In this document: piece by piece, positions 43,788 through 57,100 of the stretch
Layout: every line of letters starts with the position of its first letter
Position numbering within the stretch: the first letter of the stretch is position 1
Assembly (NCBI RefSeq): GCF_014851765.1
Contig: NZ_JACVAI010000004.1
Coordinates: 1-64,000 of the forward strand
DNA: 64,000 bases
Direction: 5' to 3'
DNA from: Pseudomonas sp. PDM04
GTDB lineage: Bacteria; Pseudomonadota; Gammaproteobacteria; Pseudomonadales; Pseudomonadaceae
Notes under the pieces: model-generated
The model's input: only the letters and a program-made list of their open reading frames with translations
The model's database searches: none
What the model was told of the DNA's origin: nothing
Made by a program: the position numbers and the translations under genes

Positions 43788-45346
43788 CCGCCAAAGAGCA
43801 GAAGCGCCAACCCATTTCCACCGGCTCCGAATGGACGTTCGAGCTGATCCAGGCCTACGACCGTGAAATCAGCCGTATTGCGGCTCGCTACGCGCTCGAT
43901 ACCTACCCCAACCAGATCGAGGTCATCACCGCCGAGCAGATGATGGACGCCTACGCCTCGGTGGGCATGCCACTGGGTTACCACCACTGGTCCTACGGCA
44001 AACACTTCCTCAGCACCGAAAAATCCTACTCCCGGGGCCAGATGGGGCTGGCCTACGAGATCGTGATCAACTCCGACCCCTGCATCGCCTACCTGATGGA
44101 GGAAAACACCATCTGCATGCAGGCGCTGGTGGTGGCGCATGCCTGCTACGGGCACAACAGTTTCTTCAAGGGCAACTACCTGTTCCGCACCTGGACCGAC
44201 GCCAGTTCGATCATCGATTACCTGGTGTTCGCCAAGCAGTACATCATGCAGTGCGAGGAGCGGCATGGCATCGATGCCGTCGAGGACCTGCTCGACTCCT
44301 GCCATGCATTGATGAACTATGGAGTGGATCGCTACAAACGCCCCTACCCGATTTCCGCCGAGGAGGAACGCCGCCGGCAAAAGGATCGGGAAGAGCACAT
44401 GCAGAAACAGATCAACGACCTGTGGCGCACCATCCCCAAGGGCGCCGACAAATTCAGCGACAAGGACAACGCACGCTTCCCCGCGGAGCCTCAGGAGAAC
44501 ATCCTGTATTTCATCGAGAAACACGCACCGCTGCTGGAACCCTGGCAGCGGGAAATCGTGCGTATCGTGCGCAAGATCGCCCAGTATTTCTATCCACAAC
44601 GCCAGACCCAGGTGATGAACGAAGGCTGGGCCACGTTCTGGCATTACACCCTGATGAACGACCTGTACGACGAGGGCCTGGTCACCGACGGCTTCATGAT
44701 GGAATTCCTCACGTCCCATACCAGCGTGGTCTTCCAGCCCGGCTTTGACAGCCCTTACTACAGCGGCATCAATCCCTACACGCTGGGATTTGCCATGTAC
44801 CGCGACATCCGGCGCATGTGTGAAAACCCGACCGAAGAAGATCGGCGCTGGTTCCCGGACATCGCGGGCACCGACTGGCTGTCGACCATCAAGTTCGCCA
44901 TGAGCAGCTTCAAGGACGAGAGCTTCATCCTGCAGTACCTGTCACCGACAGTGATCCGCGACCTGAAACTGTTCAGCATTCTCGATGACGACCAGAAGGA
45001 CGATCTGCTGGTACCGGCCATCCACGATGAAGAGGGCTATCGCACCATCCGTGAAACCCTGGCAGCGCAATACAACCTGGGCAATCGCGAGCCCAACGTG
45101 CAGATCTACAGCATCGACCGCCGCGGCGACCGCTCCCTGACCCTCCGTCACCAGCAACATGACCGAAAACCTCTGGGTGAATCCACCGAGGAAGTACTCA
45201 AGCACCTGCATCGCCTCTGGGGCTTCGACATTCACCTGGAAACCCTGCAGGGGGATCAGGTGATGAAAACCCACCACGTTCCACCACGCAGCGAACAAAG
45301 CGAAGGCGATTACGGCCGGCTGGACCTGGCCGTCATTCATCTTTGA
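43784..45346 (+). CDS. SpoVR family protein (YcgB-like)
   Basis: A 520-aa protein of the SpoVR/YcgB family. Family segments include [24 protein letters not shown] and [10 protein letters not shown]. The name comes from Bacillus spore cortex, but the gene occurs in non-sporulating bacteria next to prkA and yeaH. Overlaps yeaH by 4 bp, so the three are one operon. Confidence 0.93.
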   Translation: MTAKEQKRQPISTGSEWTFELIQAYDREISRIAARYALDTYPNQIEVITAEQMMDAYASVGMPLGYHHWSYGKHFLSTEKSYSRGQMGLAYEIVINSDPCIAYLMEENTICMQALVVAHACYGHNSFFKGNYLFRTWTDASSIIDYLVFAKQYIMQCEERHGIDAVEDLLDSCHALMNYGVDRYKRPYPISAEEERRRQKDREEHMQKQINDLWRTIPKGADKFSDKDNARFPAEPQENILYFIEKHAPLLEPWQREIVRIVRKIAQYFYPQRQTQVMNEGWATFWHYTLMNDLYDEGLVTDGFMMEFLTSHTSVVFQPGFDSPYYSGINPYTLGFAMYRDIRRMCENPTEEDRRWFPDIAGTDWLSTIKFAMSSFKDESFILQYLSPTVIRDLKLFSILDDDQKDDLLVPAIHDEEGYRTIRETLAAQYNLGNREPNVQIYSIDRRGDRSLTLRHQQHDRKPLGESTEEVLKHLHRLWGFDIHLETLQGDQVMKTHHVPPRSEQSEGDYGRLDLAVIHL

Positions 45347-45410
45347 TTCAGGTTTCTGCCTCCGAAAGCTCGACACAAAGGTTATTCTGTCGGGCTAACG
45401 GAGGTTTTTT

Positions 45411-46640
45411 ATGCAGATCTATAAAGTCGGTGGGGCCGTTCGTGATCGCCTGCTGGGCAAGCCCGTCACCGACATCGATTGGGTTGTGGTCGGTGCCACC
45501 ACTGAAGAAATGCTCGCCAAGGGTTTTCGCCCGGTAGGAGCGGATTTCCCTGTGTTCCTTCACCCCAAAAGCGGTGAGGAATATGCCCTCGCCCGAACCG
45601 AGCGCAAGAGCGGGCGTGGCTATGGCGGCTTCACCTTTCACGCCAGCCCCGAGGTCACCCTTGAAGAAGATCTGATTCGCCGGGATCTGACCATCAACGC
45701 CATGGCCGAAGATGATCAGCACAACCTGACCGATCCTTACCACGGCCAACGCGACCTGAAAGCCCGAGTCTTACGTCACGTTTCCCCCGCGTTCGCCGAA
45801 GATCCTCTCCGAGTGCTGCGTGTTGCCCGCTTTGCGGCGCGGTATGCCGAGCTGGGATTCACCGTTGCCGCCGAAACCCTGGAACTGATGCATCAGCTGA
45901 GCGAATCCGGGGAACTGCAGGCACTGACCGCAGAACGCAGCTGGAAGGAAATATCCCGGGCACTGATGGAAGACCAGCCTCAGGTGTTCATTCAGGTGCT
46001 GCGCGATTGCCACGCCTTGAAAGTGCTGATGCCGGAAGTCGACGCGCTGTTCGGCGTTCCCCAGCCGGAGGCCCATCACCCGGAAATCGACACCGGCGTG
46101 CACACCTTGAGCGTGCTCGAACAAGCCGCACGCCATCAGCAACCCCTGACCGTACGCTGGGCCTGCCTGCTGCATGACCTGGGCAAGGGGTTGACGCCTG
46201 AAGACCAGTGGCCTCGGCACATTGCTCACGAACACAAGGGCCTGAAGCTGATCAAGGCTGTCAACGAGCGCTTCAAGGCACCGAAGGATTGCCAGGAACT
46301 GGCCTTGTTGGTGGGGCAGTACCACACCCATGGCCACCGAGCGCTGGAACTGAAGCCATCGACGCTGCTGGAGTTGCTGCAGAGTTTCGATGTCTACCGG
46401 CGACCGCAGCGATTCGAGGAGTTTATTGCCGCGTGCGAAATGGATGCGCGGGGCCGCAAAGGTCTGGAGCAGCGCACTTACCCACAGGCAGACTACCTGC
46501 GTGGGGCAGCTGATGCCGCTCGGAGCGTTGCGGTTCAACCGTTGCTGGAAAAGGGATTCAAGGGACCAGAGCTGGGAGACGCGATCAAGCGCGAACGGCT
46601 CAAGGCACTGAAAGCCTACAAAGAGGCGGCGTCTTCCTGA
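45411..46640 (+). CDS. cca: CCA-adding tRNA nucleotidyltransferase with HD domain
   Basis: Adds or repairs the 3' CCA of tRNAs. The 409-aa protein has the class II nucleotidyltransferase motif [12 protein letters not shown]...DIDWVVVG, the [10 protein letters not shown] segment and a C-terminal HD domain ([14 protein letters not shown]), the multifunctional gammaproteobacterial form with phosphodiesterase/phosphatase activity. GGAGG lies 6 nt before the ATG. Confidence 0.95.
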   Translation: MQIYKVGGAVRDRLLGKPVTDIDWVVVGATTEEMLAKGFRPVGADFPVFLHPKSGEEYALARTERKSGRGYGGFTFHASPEVTLEEDLIRRDLTINAMAEDDQHNLTDPYHGQRDLKARVLRHVSPAFAEDPLRVLRVARFAARYAELGFTVAAETLELMHQLSESGELQALTAERSWKEISRALMEDQPQVFIQVLRDCHALKVLMPEVDALFGVPQPEAHHPEIDTGVHTLSVLEQAARHQQPLTVRWACLLHDLGKGLTPEDQWPRHIAHEHKGLKLIKAVNERFKAPKDCQELALLVGQYHTHGHRALELKPSTLLELLQSFDVYRRPQRFEEFIAACEMDARGRKGLEQRTYPQADYLRGAADAARSVAVQPLLEKGFKGPELGDAIKRERLKALKAYKEAASS

Positions 46641-46670
46641 AAGCTTCGCGGGCAGCTTTGCTTCACCCCC

Positions 46671-46696
46671 AGCGGGAGCGAGCCTGCTCGCGATAG
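46671..46696. repeat. Single REP unit between cca and folK
   Basis: AGCGGGAGCGAGCCTGCTCG followed by CGATAG, the same element as at 13.78 kb, located between convergent genes. Confidence 0.75.
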
Positions 46697-46701
46697 CAAT
46701 A

Positions 46702-47226
46702 TCAGCCTTGCAACAGACTAGACGGCGTCAGCGGTTGCCCACGCCACTCAAACGCCACGGGGGCCAACACCTGATCAATCTGCGCTTCATCCCACAGCGC
46801 AGCAAAGCTTTTGCCTACACCGGGATGCACCCGATCCGGCGCAATCAGTGACAGTGGCCACAAAACGAAGGCATTTTTCAGAATTTCTGCACGCGGCAGA
46901 ATCAAGCCATCGAAGTTACCCACCCGATCGCCAAACAGCAGCACATCGATGTCCAGTGGCAAGCCCTTGCGGTCCGGCGCATAGCGGCCGTTGTCCGCTT
47001 CGATGAACTTGAGCCGGCGGTCGAGTTCCATCAGTGGCAGATCGGTGTAAGCCGACACCACAAAGTTGAAAAACGGGCCGCTCTTGATGCCCACCGGCTG
47101 ACTTTCGAAGACCGCCGAGCAGTGCATATCCACCAGAAAGCCCGCCAGGGCTTCCAGGCCTGCCCGCAAATGGGTCTCGCGCTCGATATTGCTACCGAGG
47201 CCAAGGTATACCTGAGTCAGCGGCAT
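46702..47226 (-). CDS. folK: Hydroxymethyldihydropterin pyrophosphokinase
   Basis: Pyrophosphorylates 6-hydroxymethyl-7,8-dihydropterin in folate synthesis. The 174-aa protein has YLGLGSNIERE, the metal-binding LPLDIDVLLFGD and LPRAEILKNAFVLWPL. Its start overlaps the end of folB by 10 bp. A second, longer folK near pcnB-panB is common in Pseudomonas, so this may be the paralogue paired with folB. Confidence 0.92.
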   Translation of the reverse strand: MPLTQVYLGLGSNIERETHLRAGLEALAGFLVDMHCSAVFESQPVGIKSGPFFNFVVSAYTDLPLMELDRRLKFIEADNGRYAPDRKGLPLDIDVLLFGDRVGNFDGLILPRAEILKNAFVLWPLSLIAPDRVHPGVGKSFAALWDEAQIDQVLAPVAFEWRGQPLTPSSLLQG

Positions 47227-47573
47227 CCGCGCTCGATCTCCACGCCCACGCCACCGGTAGCCGCCGGAACGGCACCAGGCTTGGTCAGTTTGAGGCGCAT
47301 CCAGGAAATGTTGAACTCACTCATCAACACCGCCACCAGGCGCTCGGCAAAGGTCTCGACCAGTTGGAACTGCGCTTGCTCGGCGAACGCCTGAATCCGC
47401 GCGGAAACACTGGCGTAATCGAGCGCCAGGCTCAGGTCATCACCGGCAGCGGCCGGGCGATTATCCCAGGCGAAGCTCAGATCGAGACGCAGGCACTGTC
47501 GGATCCCTCGCTCCCAGTCGTAGGCACCGATCACGGTGTCAACTTCCAGGCCCTCGATAAACACTCTGTCCAA
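47217..47573 (-). CDS. folB: Dihydroneopterin aldolase
   Basis: Cleaves dihydroneopterin to 6-hydroxymethyldihydropterin. The 118-aa protein has [11 protein letters not shown] and [11 protein letters not shown] with the catalytic Glu and Lys context ([10 protein letters not shown]). Start assigned to TTG at 47571-47573 because GGAG (47582-47585 on the minus strand) is 8 nt upstream and the protein then begins [11 protein letters not shown] as in relatives. The further ATG at 47597 would place the ribosome binding site inside the gene. Confidence 0.9.
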   Translation of the reverse strand: MDRVFIEGLEVDTVIGAYDWERGIRQCLRLDLSFAWDNRPAAAGDDLSLALDYASVSARIQAFAEQAQFQLVETFAERLVAVLMSEFNISWMRLKLTKPGAVPAATGGVGVEIERGCR

Positions 47574-47647
47574 GCACTCTTCTCCGCTGCACGACAAGGG
47601 CGCAATGCGCCGTTAGAATCAGGGCGTCCCCGCCCGGAATAGTTAGC

Positions 47648-48217
47648 ATGTTTTGGTTACTGGCGACTCTCGCCTACCTGCTCGGCTCGCTGTCCTTCGC
47701 CATTTTGCTCAGCCGCCTGACCGGAAACCCCGACCCGCGAATGAGTGGCTCAGGCAATGCCGGCGCGACCAACATGTTGCGCCTGGCCGGCAAGAAACTC
47801 GCCATCCTGACCCTGATCGGCGACCTCTGCAAAGGCCTGCTGCCTGTACTGATCGCAGGGTTTGCCGGCCTTTCGCTGCAAGAACAGGCCTGGATCGGCG
47901 TCTGCGCCGTCATCGGCCACCTGTTTCCTCTGTACTTTCGCTTTCGCGGCGGCAAGGGTGTCGCCACCGCTGCCGGCATGTTGCTGGGCCTTTATCCGCC
48001 CGCGGCGCTCCTGGCGGTGTGTGCCTGGCTGCTGACGTTTTACCTGACCCGCACCAGCTCGCTCGCCGCCCTGATCGCCACGCCGCTGACCCTGCCACTG
48101 CTGGCCTGGCAAGAACCGGCGGCCCTGCTGCCCATGAGCGCGCTCACCGGGCTGATCGTCTGGCGTCATCGCGGCAATCTACGCGACCTGTTTGCCGGGC
48201 GCGAACGGCATTTTTAG
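47648..48217 (+). CDS. plsY: Glycerol-3-phosphate acyltransferase PlsY
   Basis: Inner-membrane enzyme acylating glycerol-3-phosphate with acyl-phosphate, the first phospholipid step. The 189-aa protein has five hydrophobic segments and the three loop motifs: [24 protein letters not shown] and [15 protein letters not shown]. Divergent from folB, convergent with tsaD. Confidence 0.94.
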   Translation: MFWLLATLAYLLGSLSFAILLSRLTGNPDPRMSGSGNAGATNMLRLAGKKLAILTLIGDLCKGLLPVLIAGFAGLSLQEQAWIGVCAVIGHLFPLYFRFRGGKGVATAAGMLLGLYPPAALLAVCAWLLTFYLTRTSSLAALIATPLTLPLLAWQEPAALLPMSALTGLIVWRHRGNLRDLFAGRERHF

Positions 48218-48240
48218 CGGCCGGACGTGAGCACCGCTCA

Positions 48241-49266
48241 TCATAGCCCCGACAATTGCTCCATCGGCCAACGTGCCTGCACGCTGATCGCCAGGCTTTC
48301 GTGCTGGCCGGCCTGCAAACGCTGGCAGCCGGCAAACGCGATCATCGCGCCATTATCGGTACAGAATTCCGGACGGGCGTAGAACACATCGCCCTTCATA
48401 TCGCCGAGCATTTTCTCCAACGATGCCCGCAATGCCTTGTTGGCGCTGACGCCGCCGGCAATCACCAGGCGTTTCATACCCGCCTGCTTCAGGGCACGCT
48501 TGCACTTGATGGTCAAAGTCTCCACCACGGCCTCCTGGAACGCCAGCGCGATGTCGCAACGGACTTGCTCGCTGTCGTCTCCGGCACCGACGCTTTGCTG
48601 CCAGGTGTTCAAGGCAAAGGTTTTCAGGCCGCTGAAGCTGAAGGCCAAGCCTGGGCGGTCGCACATCGGACGCGGGAAAGTGAAACGCCCTGCAACACCC
48701 TGCGCAGCCAGGCGTGCGATTTCCGGACCGCCGGGATAATTCAGGCCCATCATCTTCGCGGTTTTGTCGAATGCCTCACCGGCTGCATCATCGAGACTCT
48801 CGCCCATGAGCGTGTACTGGCCGATCCCGTCGACCTGCACCAGTTGCGTATGCCCGCCCGAGACCAACAAAGCGACGAACGGAAATTCTGGCGGTTTCGA
48901 CTCCAGCATCGGCGCCAGCAAGTGCCCTTCCATGTGATGCACGCCCAGCGCCGGAATACCCCAGGCGAAAGCCAGGGCCTGCGCACAGGAAGCACCCACC
49001 AGCAGCGCGCCCACCAACCCCGGGCCTGCGGTGTAGGCGATCGCGTCGATCTCCGTCGGCGCGCAGCCGGCCTCGGCCAACACCTGGCGAATCAACGGCA
49101 GCATGCGCTTGACGTGATCACGCGAGGCCAGCTCAGGCACGACGCCACCATAGGCGCGGTGCAGGTCGATCTGACTGAACAGCGCGTCGGCCAGCAGGCC
49201 GCGCTCACTGTCGTACAAAGCGACGCCGGTTTCGTCGCAGGAGGTTTCTAATCCCAGTACTAGCAT
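48241..49266 (-). CDS. tsaD: tRNA N6-threonylcarbamoyladenosine transferase TsaD
   Basis: Catalytic ASKHA protein that transfers threonylcarbamoyl to A37 of ANN-decoding tRNAs, with TsaB/TsaE. The 341-aa protein has the metal-binding HHMEGH (His111, His115), LETSCDETG at the N-terminus and [10 protein letters not shown]. Divergent from rpsU, as in most gammaproteobacteria. Confidence 0.95.
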   Translation of the reverse strand: MLVLGLETSCDETGVALYDSERGLLADALFSQIDLHRAYGGVVPELASRDHVKRMLPLIRQVLAEAGCAPTEIDAIAYTAGPGLVGALLVGASCAQALAFAWGIPALGVHHMEGHLLAPMLESKPPEFPFVALLVSGGHTQLVQVDGIGQYTLMGESLDDAAGEAFDKTAKMMGLNYPGGPEIARLAAQGVAGRFTFPRPMCDRPGLAFSFSGLKTFALNTWQQSVGAGDDSEQVRCDIALAFQEAVVETLTIKCKRALKQAGMKRLVIAGGVSANKALRASLEKMLGDMKGDVFYARPEFCTDNGAMIAFAGCQRLQAGQHESLAISVQARWPMEQLSGL

Positions 49267-49353
49267 GGGTTTGCGCCTTGTTTAGGCTGAATTCGAAGGC
49301 GCGCATAATAGTCGCCGCGTGAGGCCCCGACCAGCGGTTTTCGATCAGAGGCT

Positions 49354-49382
49354 TTGCATTCCGAGCGATGAGGGGTTAACAT
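49354..49382 (+). promoter_or_regulatory. Candidate sigma-70 promoter of rpsU
   Basis: TTGCAT (49354-49359), 17-bp spacer, TAACAT (49377-49382), about 80 bp upstream of the rpsU ATG. Confidence 0.45.
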
Positions 49383-49465
49383 CCGCAACCCTTAAAAACC
49401 GACGTCTTCAAGTGCTCTTTTGCCGCGAGGATGTTGACCCCGGTAATGAATGAAGGTAGCTCTGG

Positions 49466-49681
49466 ATGCCAGCCGTCAAAGTAAAAGAGAACGAACCCTT
49501 CGACGTAGCTCTGCGTCGTTTCAAGCGCTCCTGCGAAAAAGCCGGTGTACTGGCTGAAGTTCGTAGCCGCGAATTTTACGAGAAGCCAACTTCTGAGCGT
49601 AAGCGCAAGGCAGCAGCTGCTGTCAAGCGTCACGCCAAGAAAGTTCAGCGCGAACAGCGCCGCGCCGTTCGTCTGTACTAA
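49466..49681 (+). CDS. rpsU: 30S ribosomal protein S21
   Basis: Small basic 71-aa protein ([20 protein letters not shown]) of the small subunit, ending in a Lys/Arg-rich tail. First gene of the macromolecular-synthesis operon with dnaG and rpoD. Confidence 0.97.
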
Positions 49682-50161
49682 TACACAGACGACCGTCGCA
49701 AGCTTCTGCCAAGCCCGGCCTACAGCCGGGCTAATGGCATTTGCGGACAACGCTTGATGCTTCACCGTCAAAGCCGCACACGCGACCGAGACAAACCTGC
49801 TTCACTGCGTCAGACCTGGCTTTTTGCCAGCGGTGCACGTCATTTCTGACGAGCCTTTCAAGGCTACTGACGAGCACACCCACTGATTCCTCTCACGACG
49901 ATCAGCCCAAGGCGCCTCTTGCGTGCCGCATGATGAGCTATCCGAGACCCATGACGGGTCGTCGCCGGATTCAGCGAAACACTTTCAAATAGTCGAATAC
50001 TGATTGGAATTAACGTCAGTGGATTTTCGGCAGATACACTTCCCGACAGCGATTACGCAGACGACACTGGTCGAGCCGCACATTTTGCGCGCTTCAAACA
50101 ACGACCCGCGTCCGGCCGCCCATCGCCAGGGATTCCTTTCAGCGCAGACGACGAGAACGCC
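49682..50161 (+). other. 480-bp rpsU-dnaG intergenic region without a gene
   Basis: No frame here carries a recognisable protein or a ribosome binding site with a credible start. It contains small hairpins: AGCCCGGC/GCCGGGCT at 49712-49732, just after rpsU and without a T run, and CTGGC/GCCAG at 49816-49830 with a T5 loop. These may set the relative levels of S21, primase and sigma-70. P. aeruginosa has a YqeY/GatB-domain gene at this position; none is visible here. Confidence 0.6.
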
Positions 50162-52129
50162 ATGGCCGGGCTGATCCCCCAGAGCTTCATTGACGACCTT
50201 CTGAACCGCACCGACATCGTCGATGTGGTCAGCTCGCGCCTGCAATTGAAAAAAGCCGGCAAGAACCACACGGCCTGCTGTCCGTTTCACAAAGAAAAAA
50301 CCCCGTCCTTCAGCGTCAGCCCCGACAAACAGTTCTACTACTGCTTCGGCTGCGGCGCCGGCGGCAATGCCCTCGGCTTCATCATGGACCACGACAACCT
50401 GGACTTCCCCCAGGCCGTCGAAGAACTGGCCAAAGCGGCGGGCATGGAAATCCCCCGGGAAGAAAGCGCAAGGTCGCGCAAACCTCGGCAGCCGACCGAT
50501 TCACCGCTGTACCCGCTGCTCACGGCCGCCGCCGACTTCTACCGCCAGGCACTGAAAAGCCATCCAGCGCGCAAAGCCGCCGTGGATTACCTGAAGGGCC
50601 GCGGGCTGACGGGCGAAATCGCCCGGGACTTCGGCCTTGGCTTCGCCCCACCCGGCTGGGACAACCTGTTCAAGCACTTGAGCAGCGATACCCTGCAACA
50701 GAAAGCCATGATCGATGCCGGCCTGCTGATCGAAAACGCCGAAACCGGCAAACGCTATGACCGCTTCCGCGATCGCGTGATGTTTCCGATCCGCGACAGC
50801 CGTGGGCGCATCATCGCGTTCGGCGGCCGGGTACTGGGCGATGACAAACCCAAGTACCTGAACTCGCCGGAAACCCCGGTCTTCCATAAGGGCCAGGAGC
50901 TCTACGGCCTTTACGAAGCGCGCAAGAACAATCGCAATCTCGACGAAATCATCGTCGTCGAAGGTTACATGGACGTGATCGCCCTCGCCCAGCAAGGCCT
51001 GCGCAATGCCGTTGCCACCCTGGGCACCGCCACCAGCGAAGAGCATTTGAAACGACTGTTCCGCGTCGTGCCCAACGTGCTGTTCTGCTTTGACGGCGAC
51101 CAGGCGGGCCGCAACGCCGCGTGGCGAGCCCTGGAAGCGACGCTGTCGAGCCTGCAGGACGGTCGCCGCGCACGCTTCCTGTTCCTGCCCGAAGGCGAAG
51201 ACCCGGACACTCTGATTCGTTCGGAGGGCACCGACGCTTTCCGCGCTCGAATCAACCAGCATGCACAGCCGCTGGCCGACTATTTCTTCCAGCAACTGAC
51301 CGAAGAGGCCGATCCGCGCTCGCTCGAAGGCAAGGCCCACATGGCCACCCTCGCAGCGCCATTGATCGACAAGGTCCCAGGCGCCAACCTGCGCACCCTG
51401 ATGCGTCAGCGCCTGCTGGAAATCACCGGTTTGAGCGGCGAAGCGGTGAGCCAGCTGGTACACAGCGCACCGCAGGAGGCTCCGCCAGCCTACGACCCCG
51501 GCATGGACTATGACGCCATGCCCGATTACGCCGATTTCCACCAACCCCAGGAAGCGTTCGCGCCACAGCAGGAATGGACGCCGAAGAAACCCGGGGCCGG
51601 TGGCAAGAAATGGGACAAGAAACCCTGGAGCAAAAACGGCAAGCGGGGTGACCGTGAAGAGTATGCTCCGCGCACGCCCGTGGCGGTGGAAGCGCCGACG
51701 CTGATTGCCTTGCGTACGCTCATCCACCACCCGCAACTGGCCGGAAAGGTCGAGAGTGCCGATCATTTTGCCAACGAAAGCAATGTTTACGCCCAGGTAC
51801 TGATCGCCCTGATCGAAGCGGTGCAGAAAAATCCTCAGCTAAACTCTATTCAGTTGATGGCGCGCTGGCACGGCACGGAGCAGGGGCGCTTGTTGAGGGC
51901 ACTGGCAGAAAAGGAGTGGCTGATTGACGGCGACAACCTTGAACAGCAGTTTTTAGACACCATTACTAGGTTATCTGCGGGTCAACATACGCAGACCCTC
52001 GACGAACTGATCAAGAAAGCAAGGCAGCCGGGATTATCGGCTGAAGAGCAAATCCAGATCGCAAAACAGATGCGCGACCTCTTAAAACAGAATGTTTCCG
52101 CATCAAACCCGACCTCAACTGGCGCGTGA
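50162..52129 (+). CDS. dnaG: DNA primase
   Basis: Synthesises RNA primers at the replication fork. The 655-aa protein has an N-terminal CHC2 zinc ribbon (Cys40, His43, Cys61, Cys64), the TOPRIM catalytic core (EIIVVEGYMDVIALAQQG and CFDGDQAGRNA), a Pro/Gly/Lys-rich linker near 430-510 and a C-terminal DnaB-interaction domain. Lies between rpsU and rpoD. Confidence 0.96.
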   Translation: MAGLIPQSFIDDLLNRTDIVDVVSSRLQLKKAGKNHTACCPFHKEKTPSFSVSPDKQFYYCFGCGAGGNALGFIMDHDNLDFPQAVEELAKAAGMEIPREESARSRKPRQPTDSPLYPLLTAAADFYRQALKSHPARKAAVDYLKGRGLTGEIARDFGLGFAPPGWDNLFKHLSSDTLQQKAMIDAGLLIENAETGKRYDRFRDRVMFPIRDSRGRIIAFGGRVLGDDKPKYLNSPETPVFHKGQELYGLYEARKNNRNLDEIIVVEGYMDVIALAQQGLRNAVATLGTATSEEHLKRLFRVVPNVLFCFDGDQAGRNAAWRALEATLSSLQDGRRARFLFLPEGEDPDTLIRSEGTDAFRARINQHAQPLADYFFQQLTEEADPRSLEGKAHMATLAAPLIDKVPGANLRTLMRQRLLEITGLSGEAVSQLVHSAPQEAPPAYDPGMDYDAMPDYADFHQPQEAFAPQQEWTPKKPGAGGKKWDKKPWSKNGKRGDREEYAPRTPVAVEAPTLIALRTLIHHPQLAGKVESADHFANESNVYAQVLIALIEAVQKNPQLNSIQLMARWHGTEQGRLLRALAEKEWLIDGDNLEQQFLDTITRLSAGQHTQTLDELIKKARQPGLSAEEQIQIAKQMRDLLKQNVSASNPTSTGA

Positions 52130-52143
52130 GGTCACAGCTCAGG

Positions 52144-52149
52144 TATAAT
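52144..52149 (+). promoter_or_regulatory. Consensus -10 box ahead of rpoD
   Basis: A perfect TATAAT lies in the dnaG-rpoD gap, 47 bp before the rpoD ATG. No good -35 hexamer sits 16-18 bp upstream, so it is a candidate internal promoter only. Confidence 0.4.
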
Positions 52150-52196
52150 CCTCGGCTTGTTTTTTGCCCGCCAAGACCTTCAGTGGATAGGGTGTT

Positions 52197-54044
<1,848 letters not shown>

Positions 54045-54050
54045 TCACAG

Positions 54051-54076
54051 AACCCCCGGCCCAGGCCGGGGGTTTT
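54051..54076 (+). terminator. Rho-independent terminator after rpoD
   Basis: 10-bp stem AACCCCCGGC (54051-54060) / GCCGGGGGTT (54065-54074) with a 4-nt loop, followed by TT-GC-TTT; 6 bp past the rpoD stop. Confidence 0.9.
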
Positions 54077-54167
54077 GCTTTCTGCAGATAAAACTCCCCC
54101 GCATCCCTCCTTCCGCCGAATAGCCCGTCTACACTCGAAACATTCCCCGAGCCATAACGAGACCGTT

Positions 54168-57100
54168 ATGACCAGACTGCCGACCGTGCTTTTTTTGCTG
54201 TCGCTGATGAACTGGACTGCAACGGCTGGCGCGCTGACTCTGACCGACGAAGAACGTAGCTGGCTGACCGCCCATCCGGACTTGCGCCTGGGTGTCGATG
54301 CGTCTTGGCCGCCTTTTGAGTTTCGCGACGAACAGGGCCGTTACCAGGGACTTGCAGCGGACTACATCGACCTGATTCGCCAGCGACTGGCCATCCAGCT
54401 CACCCCGATCGAGCCCGTGAGCTGGACCGTGGTACTGGAGCAGGCCAAACAGGCCAAACTCGACCTGCTGCCGGGCATCATGTCGACACCGGAGCGCCAG
54501 GCCTACCTGTCGTTCACGCGCCCCTACCTCGACTTTCCGATTGTCATTCTCGCCCACGTGGGCGGCGCACAACCGCGCAAACTGCAGGACTTATACGGCC
54601 TGAAAATCGCCGTGGTGGAAAATTACGCGCCCCATGAACTGCTGCGCACTCATCATCCCGATCTGAACCTGGTGGGCATGCCCAATGTCGCCTCAGCCTT
54701 GCAGGCGCTGGCGACCGATGAAGTGGACGCCGTGGTCGGCGATCTTGCCTCCAGCGTCTGGAGCCTGCGTCAGCTCAAGCTCGACGGGCTGTATGTCAGC
54801 GGCGAAACCCCCTATCGCTATCAGTTGGCCATGGGTGTTCCCCGGGAAAACAAGATACTGGTCGGCATCCTGGACAAGGTCCTGGCCGACATGGCGCCGG
54901 AAGAAATCAGCGCGATCCAGGAACACTGGATCGGTAACGTCCTCGACCACCGGACATTCTGGTCCGATCTGTTGGTCTACGGTCTGCCAGGACTGCTGCT
55001 CCTGATCACCGTGCTGGCGGTGGTGATCCGGATCAACCGCCGCCTGAGCTCGGAAATCGCCCGCCGGGTCGACCTGGAACAGGAACTGCGCAGCAGCGAA
55101 TACCATTACCGCGGGCTGGTCGAGAGTCTTTCAGCCATTGCCTGGGAAGCACGAATCACCGACTTCACCTACAGCTACGTGTCGCCCCACGCCGAAGAGC
55201 TGCTCGGATACCCCCTGTCCCACTGGCTGATTCCGGGCTTCTGGCGCAACATCATTCATCCGGCCGACCTGACCCGCGCCCAGACCTTCTGCGATCACGA
55301 AGTGCTCGCAGGACGCGACCACAGCCTCGATTACCGGGTCATCACCGCCGACGGCCGCTGCATTTGGGTGCGCGACATTGTCAGCCTGATCGTGCACGGC
55401 CATGAACCGGTGATGCGCGGCCTGATGATCGACATCAGCGAGGCCAAACGCACCGAGGAAGCCTTGCGCCTGTCGGAGCAGAAATTTGCCTCGGTGTTCC
55501 AGCAGTGCCCCGACATCCTGGTGATCGCACGTCTTTCCGACGGCTGCCTGCTGGAAGTCAACGAAGCCTTCGAGGAACAGATCGGCCTCAAGGCTGAAGA
55601 AGTCATTGGCCAGACCGCCACCGACCTCAATATCTGGGGGATTCCAGGGGTTGGCCCGGGGTTGCTGCAGCGTTTGCAGGCCGGCAGCATCCGCAACCTG
55701 GAGATGCTGTTCCGGCGCAACAACGGCCAGGTGTTCACCGGCCTGATCTCCGCCGAACCGTTCGACCTCGACACCACGCCGGCGCTGGTGGTCGTGGTGC
55801 GCGACATCAGCCAGCTCAAGGAAACTCAGCAACAACTGCAAACATCCGAAGAAAAGTTCGCCAAGGCTTTCCATGCCTCGCCTGACGGCCTGCTGTTGTC
55901 GCGCCAGAGCGACGGGCTGCTGCTGGAGGTCAACGAAGGCTTCAGCCGCATCACCGGCTTCAACAGCGCGATGTCCGTAGACCGCTCCTCCCTGGAACTG
56001 GGCATCTGGGTCAACCTCAACGAACGCAAGCAGATGCTCGACCTGCTGCATCGCGACGGCTTCGTTCGCGACTTCAGTTGCCATATACGCCGCAGCGACG
56101 GGCAGATCCGCCTTTGCGAGGTCTCAAGCCGCCCACTGCCGATCGGCGACGAAGACTGCATGCTGACCATCGCCCGGGATATCACCGAGCGCCACCTCAT
56201 GCAGGAAAAACTGCAACAGGCGGCCACCGTTTTCGAAAGCACGGCTGAAGGTGTGCTGATCACCGACACCCAGCAGCACATCAGCGCCGTCAATCGGGCC
56301 TTTACCGAAATTACCGGCTACAGCGAAAGTGAAGCCCTGGGCCACACCCCGCGCCTGCTCGCCTCCGGCCTGCACGACAGCGCGTTCTATGCCGCCATGT
56401 GGCATCAACTGACCGCCGAAGGGCATTGGCAGGGGGAAATCTCCAACCGCCGCAAGAATGGCGAGTTGTACCCGAGCTGGCTGACCATCAGCGCCGTGCG
56501 TAATCGCGACAAGTTCATCACCCACTTCGTCGCGGTGTTTGCGGACATCTCCAGCCTGAAGCACGCGCAGGCCAAGCTCGATTACCAGGCCCACCACGAC
56601 CCCTTGACCGGCCTGCCCAACCGCACCCTGTTCGAAAGTCGCCTGCTGGCCGCCCTCAACTGCCAGCGGGAGAATGGCGGCCAGGGCGCAGTGCTGTTCC
56701 TCGATCTGGACCGTTTCAAGCACATCAACGACAGCCTTGGCCACCCGGTGGGCGACCTGCTGCTCAAAGGCATCGCCGTGCGCCTCAAGGAGCAATTGCG
56801 CGACATCGACACCGTGGCGCGCCTGGGCGGCGACGAATTCATCATCCTGCTGCCCGGCCTGCAGCAGCCCAGTGACGCTGACAACATCGCCATGAAACTG
56901 CTCAATTGCTTCTCTGCGCCGTTTCAGGCCGGCGAACATGAGTTTTTCATCAGCGCCAGCATCGGCACCAGCCTGTACCCCAAAGATGGCTGTGACGTCG
57001 CCACCCTGGTCAAGAACGCCGACGCGGCGATGTACCGGTCCAAGGCCAAGGGTCGCAACAGGATCGAGAGCTACACCCGCGACCTGACCGCCCAGGCCAG

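Noticed and set aside
49741..49992. 83-aa ORF between rpsU and dnaG considered as a YqeY remnant
   Set aside because: The translation shows none of the YqeY pattern and has no ribosome binding site.
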